This document shows positions 1 to 8,204 of a stretch of 64,000 nucleotides of DNA, one piece after another. Positions within the stretch are counted from its first letter, which is position 1; each line of letters opens with the position of its first letter. Under the pieces are notes generated by a model, which saw nothing but the letters and a program-made list of their open reading frames with translations, was not told where the DNA came from and did no database searches. The stretch comes from Agreia sp. Leaf283. Its GTDB lineage: Bacteria > Actinomycetota > Actinomycetes > Actinomycetales > Microbacteriaceae. Position numbers and translations under genes: made by a program. Location of the stretch: assembly GCF_001422485.1 (NCBI RefSeq), contig NZ_LMNF01000001.1, positions 840,684 to 904,683 on the forward strand. Direction: 5' to 3'.

Positions 1-430
1 TGGCCAGCACAGCACCGGGGGTGTTGGCCACGATCTCGGCCGCCTTCTCGACGGCGCCGCGCATGCCCTCGGGTCCGGGGGTGAGCACGAGCTCGGCGCC
101 GTACGCGCGGAGCAGGGTGCGGCGCTCCTTCGACATGGACTCGGGCATGGTGAGGATCACCTTGTAGCCTCGGGCCGCGCCGACCATGGCGAGCGCGATG
201 CCGGTGTTGCCCGAGGTGCCCTCGACGATGGTTCCGCCCGGGGGAAGTTCGCCCGACGCCTCTGCGGCGTCGACGATGGCCACGCCGAGACGGTCTTTGA
301 CGCTGGCGGAGGGGTTGTAGAACTCGAGCTTCGCGAGCACGGTGGCGCCGAGCCCCTCGGTGACGCGGTTGAGGCGCACCAGCGGAGTGTTTCCGAAGAC
401 CTCGGTGATGTCGTTGTAGATACTGGGCAT
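1..430 (-). CDS. cysK: Cysteine synthase A (O-acetylserine sulfhydrylase), 3' part cut by window edge
   Basis: PLP enzyme that makes L-cysteine from O-acetylserine and sulfide in the cytoplasm. Only the first 143 codons are present and the gene runs off the left edge. The N-terminus reads [20 protein letters not shown]. The PLP-lysine motif PSASVKDR (about residue 42) and the substrate-loop motif EGTSGNTG (about residues 69-76) are both intact, as expected for the CysK/cystathionine synthase family. An AAGGA ribosome site lies about 7 bases before the ATG at 430. It is divergent from trhO. CysM or cystathionine beta-synthase cannot be fully excluded without the C-terminus, but the N-terminus is CysK-like. 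Confidence 0.93.
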   Translation of the reverse strand, partial: MPSIYNDITEVFGNTPLVRLNRVTEGLGATVLAKLEFYNPSASVKDRLGVAIVDAAEASGELPPGGTIVEGTSGNTGIALAMVGAARGYKVILTMPESMSKERRTLLRAYGAELVLTPGPEGMRGAVEKAAEIVANTPGAVLA

Positions 431-571
431 GGCGAATCCTTAATCTGAACGAGGGAGCTCGTCGACGAGCAGAGGGGCTACCCCTCAAGCCTAGGGACTC
501 CCCCGGCGCATCCAGCGATTGTTACGACAACTAACAGCTTTATTACCGACGCCGGGTTCTCGACCCCGGCG

Positions 572-577
572 TAAAAT
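572..577 (+). promoter_or_regulatory. Leaderless -10 element for trhO
   Basis: TAAAAT ends six bases before the GTG start at 584 and no Shine-Dalgarno lies between, so transcription should start at or next to the start codon. The hemE promoter has the same hexamer and spacing. Confidence 0.6.
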
Positions 578-583
578 CGGCAG

Positions 584-1519
584 GTGGCAGTCTCGAAGGT
601 CGTCCTCTATTACGCGTTCACCCCGCTCGCCGACCCCGACGCCATTCGGCTGTGGCAGCGCGACCTGTGCGAGTCGCTCGGCCTGCGCGGACGCATCCTC
701 ATCTCGAAGCACGGCATCAACGGAACCGTCGGCGGCGAGCTCGGAGCCGTGAAGAAGTACCTGCGCAAAACGCGGGACTACCCGGCATTCAAGCATCTCG
801 ACGTCAAGTGGAGCGAAGGATCGGGCCTCGATTCTTCACAGAGTTATCCACAGGCTCCGCACGGGGTCAGTCTCGACTTTCCGCGGCTCGTGGTGAAGGT
901 GCGAGACGAGATCGTGAGTTTTGGCGCTCCCGACGAAATGCTCGTCGACCATGCGGGGGTGAAGGGCGGCGGAACCAAGCTGACTCCCTTACAACTGCAC
1001 GAACTCGTGGCCGAGAAGGGCGACGACGTCGTGTTCTTCGACGGCCGCAACTCCTTCGAGGCCGAGATCGGCAGATTCGCGGGGGCGGTGGTGCCGGATG
1101 TGTCGAACACGCGCGAATTCGCGGCCGTTCTCGACTCGGGCGTCTACGACCATCTCAAGGGAAAGCCAGTAGTTACCTACTGCACAGGCGGAATCCGGTG
1201 CGAAGTGCTGTCGAGTCTCATGACGTCGCGGGGCTTCGGCGAGGTCTACCAGCTCGACGGCGGAATCGTGCGCTACGGCGAGACTTTCGGCGACTCCGGC
1301 CTCTGGAACGGGTCGCTCTACGTCTTCGACAACCGCGTCTCGATCGACTTCACGCCCGACGCTGCGGTGATCGGCCAGTGCCACCGCTGCGGCGCATCCA
1401 CGAACCGCATGCAGAACTGCACCGAGGTGTCGTGCCGAACCCAGCTCGTGGTCTGCGCTGCCTGCGCTGCGGTTTCAGCGCCGGAATGCCCCGAGCACGT
1501 CGGCATGATAGCGGGATAG
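584..1519 (+). CDS. trhO: tRNA uridine(34) hydroxylase TrhO (rhodanese/UPF0176 family)
   Basis: Family members hydroxylate uridine 34 of tRNA on the way to 5-(carboxy)methoxyuridine, independently of oxygen and prephenate. The 311-aa protein has an N-terminal acylphosphatase-like part ([12 protein letters not shown], then [13 protein letters not shown]) and a central rhodanese domain with the diagnostic loop [10 protein letters not shown] (about residues 203-212). A C-terminal Cys-rich tail follows (CHRCG, then several Cys pairs). Family length is about 280-350 aa. GTG was chosen as start because a -10 hexamer lies just upstream and translation is in frame from there. Oddity: near residue 85 a Ser/Gln-rich linker is encoded by an 18-bp sequence that recurs just after the gene and contains a DnaA-box nonamer. 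Confidence 0.92.
   Translation: MAVSKVVLYYAFTPLADPDAIRLWQRDLCESLGLRGRILISKHGINGTVGGELGAVKKYLRKTRDYPAFKHLDVKWSEGSGLDSSQSYPQAPHGVSLDFPRLVVKVRDEIVSFGAPDEMLVDHAGVKGGGTKLTPLQLHELVAEKGDDVVFFDGRNSFEAEIGRFAGAVVPDVSNTREFAAVLDSGVYDHLKGKPVVTYCTGGIRCEVLSSLMTSRGFGEVYQLDGGIVRYGETFGDSGLWNGSLYVFDNRVSIDFTPDAAVIGQCHRCGASTNRMQNCTEVSCRTQLVVCAACAAVSAPECPEHVGMIAG
837..854. repeat. 18-bp direct repeat copy 1 with DnaA-box nonamer (inside trhO)
   Basis: CACAGAGTTATCCACAGG; the perfect nonamer TTATCCACA is at 844-852. An identical copy lies at 1524-1541. It encodes part of a Ser/Gln/Tyr linker in TrhO. Confidence 0.75.
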
Positions 1520-1523
1520 TTTC

Positions 1524-1541
1524 CACAGAGTTATCCACAGG
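1524..1541. repeat. 18-bp direct repeat copy 2 with DnaA-box nonamer (intergenic)
   Basis: Identical to 837-854, with TTATCCACA at 1531-1539. It sits between the trhO stop and the next promoter. Confidence 0.75.
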
Positions 1542-1551
1542 GTTTTCGTCC

Positions 1552-1557
1552 TAGGCT
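1552..1557 (+). promoter_or_regulatory. Leaderless -10 element for the PEP mutase-family gene
   Basis: TAGGCT followed by six bases and then the ATG at 1564; no ribosome site between. Confidence 0.6.
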
Positions 1558-1563
1558 CGCGGC

Positions 1564-2337
1564 ATGAACACCAAAGACAAGGCTCATCAGCTTCTTCACC
1601 TCCACGAGCAGCGTGCGATCCTCCAGGTCGTCAACGTCTGGGACGTGGCGAGCGCCCGGGTGGTCGCCGACCTCCCCGGCACCACCGCCCTGGCCACGGC
1701 CAGCCACAGCATCGCGGCGACCTTCGGGTACGACGACGGTGAGAACATCCCGCTCGAGCTGATGCTCGACATGGTCGGGCGCATCGCGGCCTCGACCGAC
1801 CTGCCGGTGTCGGCCGACCTCGAAGCCGGCTACGGCGACCCGGGCGAGACGGTGCGCCGGGCCATCGGTGTGGGCATCGTCGGCGCGAACCTCGAAGACC
1901 AGATGAAGCCGCTCATCGAGTCGGTGGAGAACGTCGCCGAGGTCACCCGGGCCGCCGAGAAGGAGGAGGTGGGCTTCGTTCTCAATGCCCGCACCGACGC
2001 GTTCGTCAAGGCCGGCGATCGCCCCCTCGACGATGTGATCGCCGACGCCATCGAGCGCGGCCGCGCCTACCTCGACGCGGGCGCCGCCTGCATCTTCGTT
2101 CCCGGCCTGCTCGACGAGCAGACGGTCATCCGCCTGGTCGAGGGCATCGGCGAGCACCGCGTGAGCGTCATCAACGTGCCCGGCTCGCTGACCCCCGCCC
2201 GACTCGAGCAGCTGGGCGTGGCGCGCATCTCGTACGGACCGTGGACCCAGCGTGTCGCGCTCACCGCGCTGCAGGCATCCGCCCGCGAGCTGCTGGCCGG
2301 CGGCCACCTGCCCGAGGGCACCCAGCCGCTGAACTGA
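1564..2337 (+). CDS. Isocitrate lyase/phosphoenolpyruvate mutase family protein
   Basis: A 257-aa cytoplasmic TIM-barrel enzyme. The family cleaves or rearranges C-C or P-C bonds of oxaloacetate-type substrates (2-methylisocitrate lyase, oxaloacetate hydrolase, PEP mutase). Visible family features are NVWDVASARV near the N-terminus, VSADLEAGYGD (about residues 81-91, metal/substrate Asp and Glu), GANLEDQ (about 108-114) and NARTDAF (about 141-147). It lacks the KKCGH catalytic loop of true isocitrate or methylisocitrate lyases, so it belongs to the short 'PEP mutase-like' group of unknown substrate. The start is fixed by the leaderless promoter. Confidence 0.85.
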   Translation: MNTKDKAHQLLHLHEQRAILQVVNVWDVASARVVADLPGTTALATASHSIAATFGYDDGENIPLELMLDMVGRIAASTDLPVSADLEAGYGDPGETVRRAIGVGIVGANLEDQMKPLIESVENVAEVTRAAEKEEVGFVLNARTDAFVKAGDRPLDDVIADAIERGRAYLDAGAACIFVPGLLDEQTVIRLVEGIGEHRVSVINVPGSLTPARLEQLGVARISYGPWTQRVALTALQASARELLAGGHLPEGTQPLN

Positions 2338-2414
2338 CGCGCGCATCCGCGCCCACCAGGCGCATCCGCTGCCGGTCGCATGGCGGCGGATGCGCCGATC
2401 GGGCGCGGATTCGC

Positions 2415-3107
2415 TCAGAAGGCGCTGCTGGGCAGGTCGCGGGCATCGGATGCGATGGCCTCCACGATCACGTCGGCCACGCGGTCGGGGTCGAGTCCCG
2501 CAGGAAACGCGGGTGCGGCGCCGGCGATGGCCCGGGTCACGAGCCCCGTCTCGGTGTGCCCGGGCCTCGCGTCGAGCAGACGGATGCCCGCCCGCCGGTT
2601 CTCGCGCCCGGCCGCGACCATGAACGCGGCGAGCGCCGACTTCGACGCCGAATACGCGGCGAGGCCCGCCGTGGGAGCTTCGGCCACGATGCCGCTGATC
2701 CTGACCACCACGGGCTTGCGACCCTCGCCGGCGCTGCGCGTGAGTGCGGGAAGCGCGGCCCGGATCGTGTCGATCGGCGACAGCGCATTGACCGCGAACA
2801 GCTCGGTCGCCGTGTCGGGGTCGAGTTCGGATGCCGGGCCGAACGCCACGACTCCGCTCGCGATGACGACGGCGTCGAGCCCGCCGAGGCGGCTCTCCGC
2901 TTCGGCAACGACCGATGCGGATCCGGACTCCGACCGCAGATCGGCGACGATCCTCTCGGCCTGCACGTCGAGCGCGTCGAGGCGTGCGGCGTCGCGGCCG
3001 CTGAGCGCCAGGATGGCACCCGCATCGGCAAGTCGTCTCGCGATGCGCGACCCGAGCCCGCCCGACGCACCGATCACAAGAACACGCGAACCGCTCAGCT
3101 CAGTCAT
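2415..3107 (-). CDS. Short-chain dehydrogenase/reductase (SDR)
   Basis: A 230-aa classical SDR, an NAD(P)-dependent oxidoreductase of unknown substrate. The Rossmann glycine motif GASGGLGSRIA (about residues 13-23) is present, as is the active-site Tyr/Lys in YSASKSALAAF (about 151-161) with the preceding catalytic Ser (RISGIVAEA). The C-terminus is short. A TAGCGT hexamer ends six bases before the ATG at 3107, so the message is probably leaderless. It is convergent with the gene before it and divergent from the alkylation-repair genes. Confidence 0.85.
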   Translation of the reverse strand: MTELSGSRVLVIGASGGLGSRIARRLADAGAILALSGRDAARLDALDVQAERIVADLRSESGSASVVAEAESRLGGLDAVVIASGVVAFGPASELDPDTATELFAVNALSPIDTIRAALPALTRSAGEGRKPVVVRISGIVAEAPTAGLAAYSASKSALAAFMVAAGRENRRAGIRLLDARPGHTETGLVTRAIAGAAPAFPAGLDPDRVADVIVEAIASDARDLPSSAF

Positions 3108-3113
3108 GCCCCC

Positions 3114-3119
3114 ACGCTA
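3114..3119 (-). promoter_or_regulatory. Leaderless -10 element for the SDR gene
   Basis: Minus-strand TAGCGT, six bases, then ATG at 3107. Confidence 0.5.
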
Positions 3120-3251
3120 GGCCGCGGGGCTCATCGCGCCGAGACATTGACAACTCCGCGCATCCGGTCTTGTGTCCACGACCCAGCAAGCCTCCACCGC
3201 CGTGTCCGATTTCCGCTAGCGGGCTCCTCTGCCATGCGGCAGGGTTGAGTC

Positions 3252-4823
3252 ATGGACTTCGGAGAGCGGTATCGCGTGATCGAGTCGCGCGACGCGCGAT
3301 TCGACGGCCGCTTCGTCACCGCCGTGCGCACCACCGGCATCTACTGCCGGCCGAGCTGTCCGGCCCGCACGCCGAAGCAGTCGAACGTCACCTTCTACGC
3401 CACGAGCGCGGCAGCCCACCTGGCGGGTTATCGCGCGTGCAAGCGCTGCCTGCCGGAGGCGACGCCCGGCAGCCCCGAATGGAATCTTCGCGAGGACGTC
3501 GCAGCGCGGGCCATGCGCCTCATCGCCGACGGGGTCGTGGAGCGCGACGGCGTCGACGGCCTGTCGCGGCGCATCGGATACTCCGCGCGACAGCTCAACC
3601 GTATTCTCGTGGCCGAGCTCGGCGCCGGGCCCATCGCGCTCGCCCGCGCCCACCGTGCGCAGAACGCCCGCGCACTGATCACCGGCACGACGATGCCGAT
3701 GGCCGACGTGGCCTTCGCCTCGGGCTTCTCCAGCATCCGCCAGTTCAACGACACCGTCACCGAGGTGTTCGATCTCACCCCGTCGGCCCTGCGCTCCCGG
3801 TCGCACCGGGCCCCTGCGCCCGGAGCGGCAGACGCCGCCGGCACGATCCGTCTCGCCCTCCCCTACCGCGAACCGCTCGATGTGGAGGGCCTCTTCGGCT
3901 GGTTCGCCCCGCGCGCGGTGCCGGCAATGGAGTCCGTCGGCGCGCGCCGGTACGCCCGCACGGTTCGGCTTCCGCGGGGCTCTGCCCACGTCGATCTCAG
4001 CGCGCCCGAGCGAGTCGCCGGGCGCCCTCGCATAGACGCGGTCGTGCGCTTCGAGAATCTCGGAGACCTGCCCGCCCTCCTCGGTCGCGTTCGGCGACTG
4101 CTCGATCTCGACGCGGATCCGCAGGCGGTGGATGCGACGCTCTCGCGCGACGGACGTCTCGCGGCGCAGGTCGCGCGGGTGCCCGGCATCCGCGTGCCCG
4201 GTGCTCTCGACGCGGGCGAGATGCTCATGCGCGCCCTGATCGGCCAGCAGGTCACGGTTGCGGCCGCGCGTACGCAGTTGTCGAGGCTCGTCGACGCGCT
4301 CGGCGAGCCGATGCCGCTCTCGATCGCGCACGCTCGCGACGACAGCGACAGCGACAGCAGCGACCACGCCCCGGATGCGGCCGCCGCGCGCCTCTTTCCC
4401 ACCCCGGTCGCGATCGCCGAGCACGCGCACGAGGTCCTCCGCGGCCCTGCCGCTCGAACCGACACGGTGCGCCGGGTCGCGACAGCACTCGCCGACGGGT
4501 CGCTCGCGATCGATCTCTCCGACACCCGCGACGACGTGACGGCCCGGCTCACCGCGATCCGCGGCATCGGGCCGTGGACGGCCGACTACGTGGCGATGCG
4601 CGTGCTCGGACACCCCGACGTGTTCGTCCGCCGCGACGTCGCGATCCGATCGGGTGCCCGCGAGCTCGGCTTCGCGCAGTCCGACGCGGCGCTCCTTGCC
4701 GAATCCGCCGCCTTCGCGCCGTGGCGCAGCTACCTGTGCATGCACCTCTGGCGGGCGGCGGTCCGCGCTCCGACCCTCGCCCCCAATCAGACTCCCGCCC
4801 GTACTCCGAAGGAGACCCCATGA
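3252..4823 (+). CDS. alkA: Ada regulatory domain-AraC HTH-AlkA 3-methyladenine DNA glycosylase fusion
   Basis: A 523-aa protein combining alkylation sensing with base excision. Residues 1-80 are the Ada zinc domain with its four cysteines (IYCRPSCPA, then CKRCLP), where methyl-phosphotriester transfer normally occurs. Residues 85-185 are an AraC-type double helix-turn-helix ([11 protein letters not shown], then [15 protein letters not shown]). The rest is AlkA: an N-terminal AlkA domain, the helix-hairpin-helix [11 protein letters not shown] (about residue 440) and a following Asp in RRDVAIRSG as the catalytic candidate. A low-complexity Asp/Ser insert (about residues 356-365, GACAGC microsatellite) lies in a probable loop. 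Its stop overlaps the start of the methyltransferase gene (ATGA). E. coli Ada instead fuses the sensor to the methyltransferase. Confidence 0.9.
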   Translation: MDFGERYRVIESRDARFDGRFVTAVRTTGIYCRPSCPARTPKQSNVTFYATSAAAHLAGYRACKRCLPEATPGSPEWNLREDVAARAMRLIADGVVERDGVDGLSRRIGYSARQLNRILVAELGAGPIALARAHRAQNARALITGTTMPMADVAFASGFSSIRQFNDTVTEVFDLTPSALRSRSHRAPAPGAADAAGTIRLALPYREPLDVEGLFGWFAPRAVPAMESVGARRYARTVRLPRGSAHVDLSAPERVAGRPRIDAVVRFENLGDLPALLGRVRRLLDLDADPQAVDATLSRDGRLAAQVARVPGIRVPGALDAGEMLMRALIGQQVTVAAARTQLSRLVDALGEPMPLSIAHARDDSDSDSSDHAPDAAAARLFPTPVAIAEHAHEVLRGPAARTDTVRRVATALADGSLAIDLSDTRDDVTARLTAIRGIGPWTADYVAMRVLGHPDVFVRRDVAIRSGARELGFAQSDAALLAESAAFAPWRSYLCMHLWRAAVRAPTLAPNQTPARTPKETP

Positions 4824-5341
4824 CCACAACAGCTCTCATCGACACCATCGACACCCCCGATGGGCCGTTCATGATCCTCGAAGACGACGAGGGCAGGGTG
4901 CTCTCGTCGGGCTGGACGGACGCGGCCGAGGCGCTGTTCGCACGCCTCGCGCCGAAGAACCGACCGGATGCGCGGGCCGGGCGATCCCGGAACGGTCACG
5001 CGGTCGAGGCCTTCTACTCCGGCGACGTGCGGGCGATCGACGCCGTTCCGGTTCGCCAGTTCGGAACACCGCTGCAGACCGTCTCGTGGACGGAGCTCCG
5101 GCGCATCGCTCCGGGAGCCCCCATCACCTACACCGAGCTGGCCGCGCGCTCCGGCAACGCCCGCGCCGTGCGGGCCGCGGCGAGCGCGTGCGCCCGCAAC
5201 GCGCCCGCGCTCTTCGTGCCCTGCCACCGCGTCGTCAACACGGCGGGCGGTCTCGCCGGATTCGCCTGGGGCATCCCCGTGAAGCGCGCGCTCCTCGCCC
5301 GAGAGGCCGCGGCTTCTTCTCAGGACTCGATGTCGGCGTAA
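4820..5341 (+). CDS. ogt: Methylated-DNA-[protein]-cysteine S-methyltransferase
   Basis: Suicide repair enzyme that moves the O6-methyl group of guanine to its own cysteine. The 173-aa protein has the active site PCHRVV (about residues 134-139), the HTH arginine-finger region [19 protein letters not shown], and the C-terminal [17 protein letters not shown]. The ATG overlaps the alkA stop by four bases, so the two are translationally coupled and presumably co-induced by the Ada sensor domain. The C-terminal 22 bases overlap the end of the convergent gene at 5320. Confidence 0.92.
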   Translation: MTTTALIDTIDTPDGPFMILEDDEGRVLSSGWTDAAEALFARLAPKNRPDARAGRSRNGHAVEAFYSGDVRAIDAVPVRQFGTPLQTVSWTELRRIAPGAPITYTELAARSGNARAVRAAASACARNAPALFVPCHRVVNTAGGLAGFAWGIPVKRALLAREAAASSQDSMSA

Positions 5342-5613
5342 TCGAAGAGTTCGAACTGGTCGGCGAGGTCGAACGATGAGAAGAGCTGGCCGTGGTCTGG
5401 GATGCCGTCGTCGTCGATCTCGAACATCTCGAAGCGAACGGGGATCGCCGGAGTGATCAGAACCGAGAACCGGCGGCCACCCACCAGATCGAGGTCCACG
5501 AATCCTGCTCCGACACGCGCCGCCTCGAGGATGCGCTCCTGCAGTTCGCCGAGATCGACCCCCACGGCGAGCACGAAGGCCTGCCCGTCGATACGAGCCT
5601 GAACGATCTGCAT
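5320..5613 (-). CDS. Conserved-looking hypothetical protein, acidic, 97 aa
   Basis: No family recognised. A small acidic protein with an alternating hydrophobic pattern and an Asp/Phe-rich C-terminus ([17 protein letters not shown]). A GAGGGAAG ribosome site precedes the ATG at 5613, which supports expression. It converges on and overlaps the last 22 bases of ogt. No signal peptide or membrane helix is seen. Function unknown. Confidence 0.6.
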   Translation of the reverse strand: MQIVQARIDGQAFVLAVGVDLGELQERILEAARVGAGFVDLDLVGGRRFSVLITPAIPVRFEMFEIDDDGIPDHGQLFSSFDLADQFELFDYADIES

Positions 5614-5765
5614 GGGGCTTCCCTCGGTGGAACGTGCGGCGGCCGGGCCGTGCAGGGCCTGGTGCGGCGCATCCCGGGTCCGGGGGAGACGACGTGAAGA
5701 TGGAGTGTTGTGTCGCCGACACTACGCCTCCCCCCGGATGTGCGGTAGGGACTTGACTGTCGGCG

Positions 5766-6266
5766 CTAGGCCGATCGCGGCCGTCGACGCGCTCGGCGAC
5801 GCAGCGTTCGTCTGGTGCGTCGGGCGTCGCTGCGCGTGTTGGAATTGCCGGTCGTGAAATCGCGCGCATCCGAATCGGAGAGGGCGACCAGAACGAGGAT
5901 GTCGAGCGACAGGCCGAGCAGCCCGCCGTTCTCGAGCGTGAACGACGTGCCGTCTGCGAAGAAGTCGACGGCCGAGCCCAGCACGAGCACGGTGGCCAGG
6001 ATCATCGCCACGAACCGGGCGCGGTTGCTTCCCCTGAAGATCAGTGCCGCGACCGTCAGGTCGATGACCACGGCCACGCCGAAGAAGATCATCAGACCCA
6101 CGAGCAGGGCTCCCGACAGGGCCTCCATGTCGGCGCTGGTGCCCGCGTCGAGCGAGATGTCGACCTTCTTCCAATCGAGGGCGATGTTCACGGCCGTGAC
6201 GACGGTGGTCACTGTGCGCAGCAGGATCATCAGCACGCCGAGATAGATCGAGATGGGCCGCTTCAC
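5766..6266 (-). CDS. Four-helix membrane protein of unknown function
   Basis: A 166-aa protein with four predicted membrane segments (GVLMILLRTVTTVV; ALLVGLMIFFGVAVVIDL; FVAMILATVLVLGSAVDFF; LLGLSLDILVLVALS) and an Arg-rich tail of about 25 residues. The GTG start overlaps the stop of the LssY-domain gene (GTGA), so it is the last gene of the pfkB-LssY_C-membrane protein operon. A longer open frame exists upstream but lies out of frame inside the neighbour. No enzymatic motif. Confidence 0.7.
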   Translation of the reverse strand: MKRPISIYLGVLMILLRTVTTVVTAVNIALDWKKVDISLDAGTSADMEALSGALLVGLMIFFGVAVVIDLTVAALIFRGSNRARFVAMILATVLVLGSAVDFFADGTSFTLENGGLLGLSLDILVLVALSDSDARDFTTGNSNTRSDARRTRRTLRRRARRRPRSA

Positions 6267-7144
6267 GACGCGGCCCCCGGCAGCGTGACGGGCAGCGCCC
6301 TCAGGTCGATCTGCGGAAGGTCGCCATCCGTCACGATGGCATCGCCCCCGCCGTTCACGGCGTGGTAGCCGGTCGAGAAATTGCGGATGACGGTGACGAC
6401 CGCGGCAGGGTTGGCCGCCGTGACGGTCGACACGATGTGGTCGCGTTCCACATCGGTGTCGGCGTCGATCTTGTGCGTGACCTGCAGGGTGAACAGCGAC
6501 AGGCCCACGCTGCGGTCGTAGGTTCCGGCCGCCAGCCACTGCGTGGCGATTCCACCGGGCAGCAGCCAGCCCTCCGGCGCCCGCCAGAACCGCACGTGGT
6601 GACGCTGCGCCGGGTTGCCCGCGACCTCCTGCTGGTAGGTGAAGTCCTGGATGTTGCCGAACAGGTAGAGCGGGCTCACCGGCGCATCCGAGTAGCTGCG
6701 TCGCATGATCGTCGACATCACGATGCGCCACCCCGAGGTCAGGCTCACCTCGTCGGCGCGCGTCCAGCCGGCCGCCTCCATCGCGGCGTGCACCTGCTCG
6801 GCGCTGCCGAACAGCGAGAGGTTCACGGGGTCTCCGAGCAGGCCCTCACGGGTGCGGGCACGACCGATGAAGTAGTCGGGCACGTAGATCACGGTGAGCA
6901 GGGTGTGGATGCGCGGCAGCAGCAGGTAGGCCAGCACGGCCCAGAAGATCACGATGAACCAGAGGTTCTGCCAGCCGCGGGTGAACGACTCGGTCACGAG
7001 CAGGTAGCCGAGCCATCCCGTCGCCACTGTGCCGAACACGAAGAAGGCGCGATCGACCATGCGCACGATTCCGATGCGCTGGCGCACGGAATCAGGATGC
7101 GCGTCGCGCTCGTCGGCCTCGAGCTCGTCGAGCGGCGTCGACAC
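6263..7144 (-). CDS. LssY C-terminal domain membrane protein
   Basis: A 293-aa protein. After a short acidic N-terminus come two membrane helices (about residues 26-75: FFVFGTVATGWLGYLL and LWFIVIFWAVLAYLLLP). A soluble LssY_C-type domain follows, with LFGSAEQVHAAMEAAGW, then VSPLYLFGN and VRFWRA, the regular motifs of this domain of unknown function, which is often attached to PAP2 phosphatases. GTG at 7144 was chosen: it lies two bases after the pfkB stop, whereas an upstream ATG would place 35 residues of Arg/Ala-rich shadow sequence in front. Translationally linked to both neighbours. Confidence 0.72.
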   Translation of the reverse strand: MSTPLDELEADERDAHPDSVRQRIGIVRMVDRAFFVFGTVATGWLGYLLVTESFTRGWQNLWFIVIFWAVLAYLLLPRIHTLLTVIYVPDYFIGRARTREGLLGDPVNLSLFGSAEQVHAAMEAAGWTRADEVSLTSGWRIVMSTIMRRSYSDAPVSPLYLFGNIQDFTYQQEVAGNPAQRHHVRFWRAPEGWLLPGGIATQWLAAGTYDRSVGLSLFTLQVTHKIDADTDVERDHIVSTVTAANPAAVVTVIRNFSTGYHAVNGGGDAIVTDGDLPQIDLRALPVTLPGAAS

Positions 7145-7146
7145 GG

Positions 7147-8070
7147 CTACACCGGGAGCGTTGCAGAGGGAGGCAGCTGCAGCAGCGCGCCCTTCGTTCG
7201 GCAGGTCGCGGCCGCCACGGCCATGGCACGCTCGAGAACCGCCTGCCACTCGTCGACGGTCTCGGGCAGCCCGCCCCGCTCACGCGCCTCGACGAGACTG
7301 GCCGCGACACTCGCCAGGGTGGAGTCGCCGGCGCCCATCGTGTCGACCACCGGCTCCGACATCAGCGTGATGGGCTGGTGCACGAGGATTCCCGACGCGG
7401 TGGCGATGGATGCGCCGTCGCGCCCCGCCGTCGACAGCACCGTCTGCGAGCCGGTCGCCATGAGCCCCTCGGTGAGCATCGGCAGCGACGCGTTGTAGAG
7501 CAGGGCCGCATCTTCGTCGCCGACCTTCACGAGCAACGCCGTCGACGCGACGCGCTCGAAGTTGGCGACGAAGTCGTGGGCGGAGTGCAGCATGCCCTCG
7601 CGCGGATTCGGGTCGATCAGAAGCCGGGTCTGCGGATCGGAGACGGCGCTGAAGAGCAGCTCGACCTGCTCGGCCGAGTCGAAGCGCAGGCAGCTCACCA
7701 CCACGAACGGCGCCGCATCGATCGCGTGGCGAACTCGGTCGTCGACCTCGATGAAGCGCTCGACCGACGCCTCGTTGAAGCTGTAGCGCGGCTCCCCGTC
7801 TGTTCGGTCGGAGATGGCGCGGGCGGTGCCGCGGGGGCTCGGAGTGGCGATGAGCTCGACGCCGTAGTCGCCGAGGAAGGCGCGGATCTTCTCGCCGTCT
7901 GCGTCGTCTCCGACCATCGCCACGAGCGTTGTCGCGACGCCCAGGCGGGCCAGTCCGACGGCCACGTTCAGGGCCGCGCCGCCAACGAAATCCTCGGAGC
8001 CCTCCGGGGTGCGGAACTCGTCTATAAGAGCGTCGCCGATCACCACAACGGAACCCGTCGCATCCACCAT
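7147..8070 (-). CDS. PfkB-family carbohydrate kinase
   Basis: A 307-aa ribokinase/fructokinase-like sugar kinase. It shows the N-terminal GGAALNVAVGLARLG substrate motif (about residues 26-40) and the C-terminal PfkB signature DTMGAGDS with the catalytic Asp and anion hole (about residues 244-251). Substrate is not determined; sequences like this are usually fructokinases. ATG 8070 has GAGAAGG eight bases upstream; an in-frame GTG at 8079 is the alternative. Head of a three-gene operon with the LssY_C and membrane genes. The link between a sugar kinase and these membrane proteins is unexplained. Confidence 0.86.
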   Translation of the reverse strand: MVDATGSVVVIGDALIDEFRTPEGSEDFVGGAALNVAVGLARLGVATTLVAMVGDDADGEKIRAFLGDYGVELIATPSPRGTARAISDRTDGEPRYSFNEASVERFIEVDDRVRHAIDAAPFVVVSCLRFDSAEQVELLFSAVSDPQTRLLIDPNPREGMLHSAHDFVANFERVASTALLVKVGDEDAALLYNASLPMLTEGLMATGSQTVLSTAGRDGASIATASGILVHQPITLMSEPVVDTMGAGDSTLASVAASLVEARERGGLPETVDEWQAVLERAMAVAAATCRTKGALLQLPPSATLPV

Positions 8071-8143
8071 CGCGTGCACCTTCTCGTTCGACAAGCCTCT
8101 GGATGCACACTCTATTACCGGTGACTTCTCACGCGCACCCGAA

Positions 8144-8149
8144 TAGGGT
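8144..8149 (+). promoter_or_regulatory. Leaderless -10 element upstream of the ABC transporter
   Basis: TAGGGT, seven bases, then the ATG at 8157 that opens a 15-codon ORF. Confidence 0.5.
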
Positions 8150-8156
8150 GGTGTGG

Positions 8157-8204
8157 ATGCCTCGACTATTCGATCCACGCCCGCGCGCAGAAGTCCGACT
8201 ATGA
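8157..8204 (+). CDS. Short leaderless upstream ORF (15 aa) coupled to the ABC ATPase gene
   Basis: ATG at 8157 follows a -10-like TAGGGT by seven bases and opens MPRLFDPRPRAEVRL. Its TGA (8202-8204) overlaps the ATG of the ATPase gene (8201) as ATGA. There is only a weak AGAAG ribosome site for the ATPase itself, so termination-reinitiation from this ORF is a plausible way to translate it. No homology is expected for so short a peptide. The alternative reading is an in-frame GTG start at 8153 for the ATPase, which would sit only three bases from the -10. Confidence 0.4.
   Translation: MPRLFDPRPRAEVRL

Noticed and set aside
8153..8200. GTG 8153 as start of the ABC ATPase
   Set aside because: Only three bases from the -10 hexamer, adds 16 residues not expected for the family, and conflicts with the coupled ATGA start at 8201; kept as the alternative.
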